The notes under the pieces: model-generated
The model's database searches: none
Seen by the model: the letters and a program-made list of their open reading frames with translations, nothing else
Told to the model about the DNA's origin: nothing
In this document: positions 52,946 through 60,852 of the stretch, in pieces
Layout: each line of letters starts with the position of its first letter
Numbering within the stretch: position 1 is the first letter of the stretch
Origin: Sulfuritalea sp.
Lineage (GTDB): Bacteria; Pseudomonadota; Gammaproteobacteria; Burkholderiales; Rhodocyclaceae
Reading direction: 5' to 3'
NCBI GenBank assembly: GCA_016710465.1
Contig: JADJVS010000016.1
Location: 992,001 to 1,056,000 of the forward strand
DNA: 64,000 nucleotides
Position numbers and translations under genes: made by a program

Positions 52946-54733
52946 TCAGTTCGCGTCGAACATCGGCGGCGCCACCTTGATGATCTCCGGAATGGTCGTC
53001 AATCCGGCGGCAACTTTTTTTGCTCCCGCGATGCGCAAGGGCTTCATGCCTTCGCGCATGGCCAGGTCGCGCAGCTTGGATAGCTCGGTGCCGGCGGCAA
53101 CCAGCTTTTTCAGTTCCAGCGACATGGGCATTATCTCATAAATGCCGACCCGCCCCTTGTAACCCGTCATTCGGCAGTCGAGACAGCCGGCCGGGTGGTA
53201 GAGCTGGGTCGGCTTGGTCGATTTCCAGGGCGCGACCAGCGCGGTCCAGGCATCGTCGTCCTCCGCACGCAGGCCGCCGGACTGCTTGCAGTGCGGGCAC
53301 AGCGTGCGCACCAGGCGCTGGGCCATGACGCCGAGCACCGTGGCCGAGAGCAGATAGGGCGGCACGCCGAGGTCGATCAGGCGCGTGATCGCCGAGGGCG
53401 CATCGTTGGTGTGCAGGGTGGATACCACGAGATGGCCGGTCAGCGCCGCCTGGATCGCCATGTCGGCGGTTTCCAGGTCACGGATCTCGCCGACCATGAT
53501 GATGTCCGGGTCCTGGCGCATCAGGGCGCGGATGCCCTCGGCGAAGCCGACCCCGATGTCGGCGACGATCTGCACCTGGTTGAAGGATGGCTCGACCATT
53601 TCGATCGGGTCCTCCAGGGTGCAGACGTTGACCTCCGGCGTCGCCAGGGTCTTCAGCGTCGAGTAGAGCGTGACCGTCTTGCCGCTGCCGGTGGGCCCGG
53701 TGACCAGGATGATGCCATTGGGCTGGGATGACATCTGCTGCCAGAGCGCGGCTTCCTCCGGGGCGAAGCCGAGTTCGGAGAAATCGCGCACCAGCACCTC
53801 GGGGTCGAAGATGCGCATCACCAGCTTTTCGCCGTAGGCGGTGGGCAGGGTCGCCAGGCGCAGCTCGACCTCCTGGCCATCGGGCATGCGCGTCTTGATG
53901 CGGCCGTCCTGGGGGCGGCGCTTCTCCATGATGTCCATGCGCCCGAGCACCTTGATGCGGCTGGTCATGGCGGTGAGCACGGTCATCGGAATCTGGTACA
54001 CCTGATGCAGCACGCCGTCGATGCGGAAGCGCACGATGCCAAGTTCCCGCCGAGGCTCGACGTGGATGTCCGAGGCGCGCTGCTCGAAGGCGTACTGCCA
54101 GAGCCAATCGACGATGCGCACGATGTGCTGGTCGTTGGCATCGAACTGCTTGTTGGTCTTGCCCAGTTCGACCAGTTGCTCGAAGTTCGAGGCGCCGCTG
54201 GAAACCTCACCCTTGTTCAGCGCGCCCTTGACGGATTTCGCCAGGTTGTAGAACTCGACCTGGTAGCGCGTGATGTCGTCGGGATTGGCGACGACGCGAC
54301 GGATGTCCTTGCGCAGGATGGGCTTCATTTCCGCTTCCCAGCCGCGCTGGAAGGGCTCCGCCGTGGCGATCACCACCTCGTTGGGCTTGACCTCGACGGG
54401 CAGGATGCGAAAGCGCGTGGCGTAGGTGTTGCTCATCACCTCGGTAACCGCCGAAAAATTGATCTTCAGCGGATCGATGTGCAGGTATTCCAGGCCCGAC
54501 CACCGCGCCATCCACTGCGTCAGGCCTTCGAGGTCGAGCATGCGGTGCGGCGGCTGCAGCGATTTCCACTTCTGCTCGGCGACCACGATCAGCGGGTGCG
54601 CGTCGCCCTTGAAGTAGCGCCGCTCCTGCTTGAACTTCTCGGCCTCGGTGGCGGCAACCAGGCCCTCGGCGACGAGCGCATCCACCACTTCCGGCAGCGT
54701 GACGCGGTGATCCTTGACGGCGACTTGGTTCAT
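52946..54733 (-). CDS. GspE/PulE/PilB-family secretion ATPase
   Basis: Hexameric ATPase that powers type II secretion or type IV pilus assembly. The 595 residues from the ATG at 54733 comprise an N-terminal MshEN-like domain (about 1-170) and a catalytic domain: Walker A LVTGPTGSGKTVTLYS (about 360), Asp box VCTLEDPIEM, Walker B DIIMVGEIRDLETADMA, His box TGHLVVSTLHTNDAPSA and a zinc tetracysteine CPHC with CLDC (about 480-515). No other pilus or secretion genes are adjacent, so the system it serves cannot be named. PilB and GspE cannot be separated with confidence here. Confidence 0.88.
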   Translation of the reverse strand: MNQVAVKDHRVTLPEVVDALVAEGLVAATEAEKFKQERRYFKGDAHPLIVVAEQKWKSLQPPHRMLDLEGLTQWMARWSGLEYLHIDPLKINFSAVTEVMSNTYATRFRILPVEVKPNEVVIATAEPFQRGWEAEMKPILRKDIRRVVANPDDITRYQVEFYNLAKSVKGALNKGEVSSGASNFEQLVELGKTNKQFDANDQHIVRIVDWLWQYAFEQRASDIHVEPRRELGIVRFRIDGVLHQVYQIPMTVLTAMTSRIKVLGRMDIMEKRRPQDGRIKTRMPDGQEVELRLATLPTAYGEKLVMRIFDPEVLVRDFSELGFAPEEAALWQQMSSQPNGIILVTGPTGSGKTVTLYSTLKTLATPEVNVCTLEDPIEMVEPSFNQVQIVADIGVGFAEGIRALMRQDPDIIMVGEIRDLETADMAIQAALTGHLVVSTLHTNDAPSAITRLIDLGVPPYLLSATVLGVMAQRLVRTLCPHCKQSGGLRAEDDDAWTALVAPWKSTKPTQLYHPAGCLDCRMTGYKGRVGIYEIMPMSLELKKLVAAGTELSKLRDLAMREGMKPLRIAGAKKVAAGLTTIPEIIKVAPPMFDAN

Positions 54734-54759
54734 GGAATGGCTTCCTGCGGCACGGGGCA

Positions 54760-54783
54760 AAAGTCGGCGCCGGCGGGACGGCG
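54760..54783 (-). repeat. Dispersed short repeat, short form
   Basis: Minus-strand CGCCGT, CCCGCC, GGCGCCGACTTT. It lies in the divergent gap, 27 bases upstream of the GspE-family start. Confidence 0.85.
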
Positions 54784-54904
54784 AAACGCGATCACCGGCC
54801 GACAACGCCCGACACGGCGAACTATAGCCGACAACCCGACCCGGCCTCAACGCGGGAGTATTATTCAGGCCAGACGCAACCCGCCGACCATCCACGAGGC
54901 ATCC

Positions 54905-55258
54905 ATGAAGGCATCGCTGATTCTTGCGCTATCGGTGCTGCTCGCACTGCCGGCCCATGCCGAATCGGGGGTCGGCGATTGCGCCACGGCGCGCGACCCG
55001 GGACGCTGCGAGGCCCAGCGCGCCGCGCTCAAGGCCTGCGCCGATGCGCGGGGCCCGGCCAAGCGTGCCTGCCTCGACGCCGCGCTGCCGCCCGTCGACT
55101 GCAGCAAGGCCAGTGATCCCGAGCGCTGCGACAAGGCGCAGAAGGCCCGCGAAGTCTGCAATACCAAGAGCGGCAAGGAACTGAAGAAATGCCTGCGCGA
55201 CGAGACGCCGAAAAAGACGAAGCGGACGGCACGCAAACCCGCGGCACCCAAGAACTGA
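54905..55258 (+). CDS. Secreted protein with a duplicated four-cysteine module
   Basis: 117 residues with a signal peptide ending near AHAES (residue 20). The mature part has two tandem modules of about 39 residues, each with cysteines spaced C-X8-C-X9-C-X10-C: CATARDPGRC to KRAC, and CSKASDPERC to LKKC. Eight cysteines could form disulfides in the periplasm or bind metal. The last 20 residues are strongly basic (KKTKRTARKP). It stands 66 bases before the ABC transporter operon on the same strand. No named family is recognised. Confidence 0.75.
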   Translation: MKASLILALSVLLALPAHAESGVGDCATARDPGRCEAQRAALKACADARGPAKRACLDAALPPVDCSKASDPERCDKAQKAREVCNTKSGKELKKCLRDETPKKTKRTARKPAAPKN

Positions 55259-55324
55259 AACCTTGCCGCGACGATTCACCCCGATTCCCGCCGCTGGTGC
55301 GCAGGCCCCGACGAAGCGCCTGAG

Positions 55325-55987
55325 ATGCTGAGCGTCACCGGCCTCACGAAGCGCCACCCCGGGGCTTCGCGCGCCCTGTTCAATGCCTTGCGCTTCGCCG
55401 TCGGTGCCGGCGAGGTGGTGGCCCTGGTCGGCGAATCCGGCGTCGGCAAGAGCACCCTGCTGAACTGCATCGCCGGCCTGGAAGATGCCGACGCCGGCGA
55501 AATCCGCATCGGCCCTGATGCCCTCGACATGCATCGCCTCGACGAGGCCGCCCGGGCGTCGTTGCGTGCCGCGCGCATCGGCTTCGTGTTCCAGGCCTTC
55601 CATGTCCTGCCGACCCTGAGCGTGGCGCAGAACATCGCCGTGCCCCTGCTGCTCAACCGGGTCCCGTCGACGGAACATGCGCCGCGCATCGAGGCGCTGC
55701 TGCGGCGCGTCGGCCTCGATGGCTTCGGGCCGCGCTGGCCGGCGTCGCTCTCGGGCGGCGAACTGCAGCGCGTGGCGATTGCCCGCGCCCTGGTGCATCG
55801 ACCGGCCCTGATCCTGGCCGACGAACCCACCGGCAACCTCGATCCGCGCATTGCCGGCGAGGTGCTGTCCCTGCTGCTGGAACAAGTGCGCGAAGAGCAT
55901 GCCGGCGCTCTCATCGTCACCCATTCGCGGCACATCGCCGAGTGCTGCGACCGCATCCTGGAACTGAGCCCGGAGGGCCTGCGATGA
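55325..55987 (+). CDS. ABC transporter ATP-binding protein (AttE/LolD-like)
   Basis: 220 residues with Walker A VGESGVGKSTLLNCIAG (about 40), signature SLSGGELQRVAIARAL (about 142), Walker B LILADEPTGNLDP and the switch His in VTHSRHIAE. It belongs to the LolD/MacB-type ATPases that pair with FtsX permeases. The stop overlaps the permease start (ATGA). With the following permease and lipocalin-like gene this resembles the att/ABC-AttH arrangement. Confidence 0.9.
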   Translation: MLSVTGLTKRHPGASRALFNALRFAVGAGEVVALVGESGVGKSTLLNCIAGLEDADAGEIRIGPDALDMHRLDEAARASLRAARIGFVFQAFHVLPTLSVAQNIAVPLLLNRVPSTEHAPRIEALLRRVGLDGFGPRWPASLSGGELQRVAIARALVHRPALILADEPTGNLDPRIAGEVLSLLLEQVREEHAGALIVTHSRHIAECCDRILELSPEGLR

Positions 55988-58518
55988 CGCGGCTGGCCTG
56001 GTGGCTGGTCCGCGCGCAGTTCCTTTCCCGGCGCACCGCCACGGCGCTGTCCATGCTGGCGATCGCGCTCGGTGTTGCGCTCGGCTATGCCATCCACTTG
56101 ATCAATGCCGCCGCCCTGGCCGATTTCTCGCAGGCCATGCAAGGCATCCAGGGCGAGCCCGATGCGGTGATCGTGGCGCGCGACAGCGCCGGCCACGTGC
56201 CGCACGCCCTGATCGACGAGGTGGCGCGGGACGAGGCCGTAGCGCTGGTGGCGCCGGTGATCGAGACCCGCGTGCGCCTCGGGCGCGAGGCAAACGCCGC
56301 CAGGCTGATCGGCATCGATCTCTTCAGCGCCGCCGTGTTGATGCCCGCGCTGCTGCCGCGCGAAGGCGGCGCGGGCAGTGGCGGCCTGTTCGATGGCGGC
56401 CTCTATGCCTCGCAAGCACTCCTGGAGAGTACGGGACTGAGAGTTCCCGAAGGGACGCAGAGCGCTGGCGCTGATACCACGGCGATTCGCGGCGAATCGC
56501 GCTGGGAAACCCGCATCGCCGGCGACTTGCCGGCGGTGGCGGCGACGGAACGCGTGCTCGTCGCCGACATCGCCTGGGTGCAGGCCCGTTTCGGCCCGCG
56601 CCAGGGTGTCAGCGAGTTGCGCGTGCGGCTGATGCCGGGGGTTCGCGCGGAAGCCTGGCGCGCGGCATGGGCCAAGCGCCTGCCGCCCGGCCTCGACCTG
56701 CGCGCCGCGGCCGACAACGCGGCGCGGATTTCCAACATTTCGCGCGCCTATCGCGTCAACCTCAACGTGCTGGCCCTGGTGGCGCTGCTGACCGGCGCCT
56801 TCCTGGTGTTTGCCACGCAACTCACGGCGGTGGCGCAACGCTCCACCCAGTTCGCCCTGCTCGGCGTGTTGGGATTGCCGCCGCGCATGCGCTTGCTGCA
56901 GGTCCTGTTCGAGGGCCTGGCGATCGGACTGCCGGGATCGGCGATCGGCCTGGCCCTGGGTTACGCCCTGGCGGCGGCATTCACGCGCGTAATGGGTGGC
57001 GACCTCGGCGGCGGCTTTTTCGTCGCCGGCACGCCGACTGTCGTGCCGGAAGCGCTGCCGGCCCTGGGCTTCTTCCTGCTGGGCTGCGGCGCCAGCCTGA
57101 TGGGCGCGCTCTATCCCGCCTGGCTCAATCGCGTCCAGCCCCTGGCGCAAGCGCTCAAGACCGGCTTTGCGCAAGGCCCCGCGGACAGCATCGGTCACCG
57201 CGCCATGATCCGGCGCATCGCGCTGCCGGCGATCATTGCAAGCATTCCCTTGCTGACCGCGCTGCCCGCCATCGATGGCCTGCCACTGGCCGGCTATGCG
57301 GCGATCGCCATGGTGCTGGTGGTAGGCATTGCCGCCGCGCCACTGGCGACGCGAGTGGCCTTCGGCGCGGCGGCGAAAACCGACCTCGCGGCGCCGCTGC
57401 GCATCGCGGTGCAGAACGTCATCCAGGCGCCGCTGATGGCGCAGGTCGCCGCCAGCGGGCTGATCGTCAGCTTTGCGCTGACGGTGAGCATGGTGACCAT
57501 GGTGGCGAGCTTCCGCACCGCGCTCGACCAGTGGCTGGACGCCGTGCTACCGGCACCGCACTACATGCGCAGCAAGGGCCTGCCGCTGCCGGCCGAACTG
57601 CTCGCCGCGCTTGATCTGCCGGATGCCCCCTTCGCCCGCGTCGAACGCATGGCCACCGGCAGCCTGAGCCTGGACTCGCGACGCCCTCCGGCGGCGCTGC
57701 TGGTGCGCGAAATCGACCGCGCCGACCCGGGCACCCGCCTGCCCTTCACCGGCCCGGTGCTGGCGGCGCGGGATGGAGCCGTCACCGTCTGGGTCAGCGA
57801 GGCACTTCAGGAAATGCAAGGCCTCGGTGCCGGGCAGACCCTGCGTCTGCCGCTGCTCGGGCGCGAAATCGAGGTCGTCGTCGGCGGCGTCTGGCGCGAC
57901 TATGCGCGACAGTTCGGCGCCGTGGTGATGGCGGCCGAGGACTATCGCGCGCTGGGCGGCCGCTTCGAGGCCACCGACCTGGCGCTCTGGCCGCGCGCCG
58001 GCGCCGAGGAAGCCGCGCGCCGCTGGCTCGCCGGTCAGGCCGCGCGCCACGGCGTCGAATCCGTGCCGAGTGACGAAATCCGCCGCATCAGCCTGTCGAT
58101 TTTCGACCAGAGCTTCGCCGTGACCCATGCGCTGGAGGCGGCGGCGATGCTGATCGGCCTCTTCGGCCTGGCGGTAACGCTGGCGGCCAGCGTGTGGCTG
58201 CGCGCGCGCGAACTGGCGACGCTGGCCGCGCTGGGATTCAGCCGCGCCATGCTGGCCCGCGCCGTGGTCTTCGAGGGCGCGCTGATCGCGTTGATCGGCC
58301 TGACCCTGGGGCTGGTCAGTGGCCTCGCCGTGGGCGCCATCCTCACCGAGGTGGTCAATCCGCAGGCTTTTCACTGGCGCATGCCGCTGCGGGTGCCGTG
58401 GGCCCAGGTAGTACCGATCGCGCTGGCGACTCTCGTCGCCGGGATGCTGGCCAGCCGCTTCGCGGCGCGCCAGGCCACGCGCCTGCCGGCTGCGCAGGTG
58501 CTGGCCGGTGCACAGTAG
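55984..58518 (+). CDS. FtsX-family ABC transporter permease (AttFG-like)
   Basis: 844 residues, a double-module permease: an N-terminal span, periplasmic domain and three spans (about 255-400), then a second half with its own periplasmic domain and three C-terminal spans (about 720-830). FtsX motifs are RSTQFALLGVLGLPPRMRL and ARELATLAALGFSRAMLAR. An in-frame type-B repeat lies in the first periplasmic domain (about residues 152-167). It likely extracts or moves a lipid or lipoprotein together with the ATPase; substrate unknown. Confidence 0.88.
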   Translation: MTRLAWWLVRAQFLSRRTATALSMLAIALGVALGYAIHLINAAALADFSQAMQGIQGEPDAVIVARDSAGHVPHALIDEVARDEAVALVAPVIETRVRLGREANAARLIGIDLFSAAVLMPALLPREGGAGSGGLFDGGLYASQALLESTGLRVPEGTQSAGADTTAIRGESRWETRIAGDLPAVAATERVLVADIAWVQARFGPRQGVSELRVRLMPGVRAEAWRAAWAKRLPPGLDLRAAADNAARISNISRAYRVNLNVLALVALLTGAFLVFATQLTAVAQRSTQFALLGVLGLPPRMRLLQVLFEGLAIGLPGSAIGLALGYALAAAFTRVMGGDLGGGFFVAGTPTVVPEALPALGFFLLGCGASLMGALYPAWLNRVQPLAQALKTGFAQGPADSIGHRAMIRRIALPAIIASIPLLTALPAIDGLPLAGYAAIAMVLVVGIAAAPLATRVAFGAAAKTDLAAPLRIAVQNVIQAPLMAQVAASGLIVSFALTVSMVTMVASFRTALDQWLDAVLPAPHYMRSKGLPLPAELLAALDLPDAPFARVERMATGSLSLDSRRPPAALLVREIDRADPGTRLPFTGPVLAARDGAVTVWVSEALQEMQGLGAGQTLRLPLLGREIEVVVGGVWRDYARQFGAVVMAAEDYRALGGRFEATDLALWPRAGAEEAARRWLAGQAARHGVESVPSDEIRRISLSIFDQSFAVTHALEAAAMLIGLFGLAVTLAASVWLRARELATLAALGFSRAMLARAVVFEGALIALIGLTLGLVSGLAVGAILTEVVNPQAFHWRMPLRVPWAQVVPIALATLVAGMLASRFAARQATRLPAAQVLAGAQ
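56439..56484 (-). repeat. Dispersed short repeat, long form B, in frame inside the permease gene
   Basis: The plus strand reads GAGAGTTCCCGAAGGGACGC, AGAGCGCTGGCGCTGATACC, ACGGCG. It shares its first 20 bases with the senB copy except one. It encodes about 15 residues (RVPEGTQSAGADTTA) in a periplasmic domain. Confidence 0.75.
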
Positions 58519-58534
58519 TCGCGCAGAAGCCACC

Positions 58535-59602
58535 ATGCGTCGCCGCCACTTCCTGCTGACTCCGCTGCTACTGCCCGGCCTGGCCAGGGCGCGCACGCCA
58601 CCGCGCTTTGCACCGGCCCTGCGCGGCACGCCGCTGGCCTTCCCGCGCGATCACGGCGGCCACGCCGAATTCCGCACCGAGTGGTGGTATGTCACCGGCG
58701 CGCTCGACACGCCGGAGCGCAACATCGGCTTCCAGCTCACCTTCTTTCGCACCCGCGGTGGCAGCGCCGAAAGCCTCGATTCGCCGATCGCGCCGCACCA
58801 GATCCTCTTCGCCCATGCCGCCGTAACGCGCCCGGGCGGCCGCCTGTTGCACGCGGAACGCGCCGCCCGCGCAAATCTCGGCGCCGGATTCTCCGCCACG
58901 GATTGCGACATCCATATCGGCTCCTGGCACATGCGACGAGGTGGCGCGGGCAAGGACGAGCATTTCAGGCTGCGGGCGCTCGATCCGGCCTTCGCCTTCG
59001 ACCTTCGGCTGCTTCCGACACAGCCGCTGCTGCTGCAGGGTGAAAACGGCTGGTCGCAAAAAGGACCGCGCCCCGAACTGGCGAGCCACTATGTCAGTTG
59101 GCCCCAGTTGCAGGTCGACGGGCAACTCACGCTCGACAATGCCACCCGCCCCGCCAGCGGTCGCGCCTGGTTCGACCACGAATGGTCGAGCGAAGTGCTG
59201 GGTGACGGCGGCGTGGGCTGGGACTGGATCGGCATCAACCTCGACGACGGCGGCGCGCTGATGGCCTTTCGCATTCGCGACGCCCGTGGCGGCACGATCT
59301 ACGGCCACGCCAGCCTGCGCGACGCCGCCGGCAAGCAGAGTCGATTCGGTCCGCAGGATGTCCAATTCACGCCCCTGGAATACTGGCGGTCGCCGCGCAA
59401 CGGATCGAACTACCCCGTGCAAATGGAACTGCACATCGGGCCGCACAGGCTGCGCACGACACCGGTGCTCGACGACCAGGAAATCGCCACCCGCCGTCCG
59501 CTGCCGATCAGCTACTGGGAAGGACTGGTGCAGATCGAAGGCTCGCTGCGCGGGCGGGGCTACCTGGAGATGACCGGCTACGCCGAACCCATGAGGCTGT
59601 AG
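58535..59602 (+). CDS. Lipocalin-like protein of the AttH/CrtC hydratase family
   Basis: 355 residues starting MRRRHFLLTPLLLPGLARA, a signal with a Tat-like RRRHF. The two-lobed lipocalin-like fold shows FPRDHGGHAEFRTEWWYVTGAL and FQLTFFRTR, then ASGRAWFDHEWSSEVL, WDWIGINLDDGGALMAFRIRD and ISYWEGLVQIEGS. Related proteins include AttH and carotenoid 1,2-hydratase. It follows the permease by 16 bases. A periplasmic lipid-handling role with the ABC pair is likely, but the ligand is unknown. Confidence 0.87.
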   Translation: MRRRHFLLTPLLLPGLARARTPPRFAPALRGTPLAFPRDHGGHAEFRTEWWYVTGALDTPERNIGFQLTFFRTRGGSAESLDSPIAPHQILFAHAAVTRPGGRLLHAERAARANLGAGFSATDCDIHIGSWHMRRGGAGKDEHFRLRALDPAFAFDLRLLPTQPLLLQGENGWSQKGPRPELASHYVSWPQLQVDGQLTLDNATRPASGRAWFDHEWSSEVLGDGGVGWDWIGINLDDGGALMAFRIRDARGGTIYGHASLRDAAGKQSRFGPQDVQFTPLEYWRSPRNGSNYPVQMELHIGPHRLRTTPVLDDQEIATRRPLPISYWEGLVQIEGSLRGRGYLEMTGYAEPMRL

Positions 59603-59632
59603 TCGCGGCATGCACCCCCGAGGTCTCGGCAC

Positions 59633-59657
59633 GCGGCCGGCAAAGTGCGCCGGCCGC
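59633..59657. terminator. Hairpin between convergent lipocalin-like and cytochrome P460 genes
   Basis: GCGGCCGGC (59633-59641) and GCCGGCCGC (59649-59657) form a perfect 9-bp stem with a 7-base loop, in a 63-base convergent gap. There is no T-run on either side, so it may act as a barrier or a weak two-way terminator. Confidence 0.5.
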
Positions 59658-59665
59658 CCAGGCGC

Positions 59666-60136
59666 TCAGTTACGCAGGCTGCTGAAGACAAAGTCCTTGT
59701 CTTTTTGCGAGACGTGGCAAGCGTGGCATTCCGCCTGCGCCCTGGCATCGAGGCTCCCCTTCTTCGTCTTCGGATCGAAGACCTGGTAGCCCCAACCGTC
59801 GGTGGCCGCGTACTTCTTGCTGTCCTTTGCCATCACCACGACGGCCTTGCGCGCGCCTTCCGACACGGCATTGTCTTTGTCCACCGCCTCGAACAAGTCG
59901 AAGGTAATCACCGAGCCGTTGGCGAACTTGCCGGCCTTGTAGCCGGCAATGGCCTTGGCGTTGCCGTAGATGTGGTGCATGCCGCCGACGGCGTTGTAGA
60001 GCGGATGGCCATTGTTGATCACCATCGACTTGACATGTTTGGCGTCGCGGAACTTCTCGGGGTAGGCAACATCGGCGGCGGAAGTGGAAACGGCTGCCGT
60101 CGCGAGGGCGACGACAAGGGCGGACTGCTTGAGCAT
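59666..60136 (-). CDS. Cytochrome P460-family c-type heme protein
   Basis: 156 residues with a signal peptide ending near STSAAD (residue 21). The P460 fold is seen in SMVINNGHPLYNAVGGMHHIYGN and GSVITFDLFEA, and the C-terminal heme site is CHACH. In characterised members the heme is cross-linked to a lysine and oxidises hydroxylamine; others are plain cytochromes. It is divergent from a MarR-type gene, and two near-identical palindromes lie between them, so it is probably repressed by that protein. Whether the heme is P460 or ordinary c-type cannot be told. Confidence 0.87.
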   Translation of the reverse strand: MLKQSALVVALATAAVSTSAADVAYPEKFRDAKHVKSMVINNGHPLYNAVGGMHHIYGNAKAIAGYKAGKFANGSVITFDLFEAVDKDNAVSEGARKAVVVMAKDSKKYAATDGWGYQVFDPKTKKGSLDARAQAECHACHVSQKDKDFVFSSLRN

Positions 60137-60206
60137 TTGGGTTCTCCTGACGGGTTGAGGTTGATCGATCGAGGCCGGCTATTGGTTTCGATTCGATACT
60201 GTCATA

Positions 60207-60221
60207 GTATCGTTTCGATAC
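60207..60221. promoter_or_regulatory. Operator 1 between P460 and MarR genes
   Basis: GTATCGTTTCGATAC, a 15-bp palindrome. A further half-site CGATAC (60194-60199) pairs with its left half. Probable MarR-type binding site. Confidence 0.75.
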
Positions 60222-60238
60222 CTTCAATTGTCAACAAG

Positions 60239-60253
60239 GTATCGTTCCGATAC
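60239..60253. promoter_or_regulatory. Operator 2 between P460 and MarR genes
   Basis: GTATCGTTCCGATAC, differing from operator 1 at one central base; the two centres are 32 bases apart, about three helical turns. It ends 9 bases before the MarR start codon, so binding would block translation initiation signals and transcription. Confidence 0.75.
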
Positions 60254-60262
60254 CATGCAACC

Positions 60263-60814
60263 ATGAAAACTCAGGGACTCCATGACCTGCTCGCCTGTCT
60301 CTCGCGGGTGCTGCAAAGCGAACAGCGACGGCTGGCGGTGGCTGCCGGACTCCCGGCGGTGCAATGGACCATCCTCCACTACCTGCGCCAGGCCAATCGC
60401 TACAGCAATACGCCCCTTGCGCTCGGTGAATACCTGGGCCTGACCAAGGGCACCGTCTCGCAAAGCCTCAAGCGGCTAGAAGAACGCGGGTGGGTCAGGC
60501 GCCAGGCGGACCCGCGCGACGGCCGCGTGGTGCGCCTGACATTGACGCGTACCGGCCTCGCCCAGGTCGACGACAACATCGATGTCGAATGGCGCAACGC
60601 AGCCGCCAGCCTCCCCACGGCACAACGCGTTGCCGCAGAAGCGGCACTCAAGCAGTTGCTCGGTGAATGGCAGCATTCGCGCGGATACCGCAGTTTTGGC
60701 GTCTGCAACAGTTGCCGCCATTTCTTCTCCGGCACCGATTCGCATACCTGCGGCTTGACTGGAGAGGCGCTTTCTGCCGACGACAGCTTGCGCATCTGCC
60801 GCGAACACGCCTGA
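60263..60814 (+). CDS. MarR-type transcriptional regulator with a C-terminal cysteine-rich tail
   Basis: 183 residues from the ATG at 60263. A winged helix spans about 30-110 (LALGEYLGLTKGTVSQSLKRLEERGWVRRQADPRDGRVVRLTLT). The last 45 residues form an extra segment with CNSCRHF, SHTCGLT and RICREHA: four cysteines and several histidines, suitable for zinc, Fe-S or heme binding. MarR proteins usually end after the dimer helix, so this tail is an added sensor candidate. It is divergent from the P460 gene across two shared palindromes, so autoregulation is likely. Confidence 0.87.
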   Translation: MKTQGLHDLLACLSRVLQSEQRRLAVAAGLPAVQWTILHYLRQANRYSNTPLALGEYLGLTKGTVSQSLKRLEERGWVRRQADPRDGRVVRLTLTRTGLAQVDDNIDVEWRNAAASLPTAQRVAAEAALKQLLGEWQHSRGYRSFGVCNSCRHFFSGTDSHTCGLTGEALSADDSLRICREHA

Positions 60815-60852
60815 ACCCGCGCAAGCGCGCAGTTGCGCTACTTGCCCGATCC

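Noticed and set aside
55276..57198. A 640-codon minus-strand frame opposite the ABC ATPase and permease
   Set aside because: No recognisable domain; the plus-strand genes are well supported. Same antisense effect.
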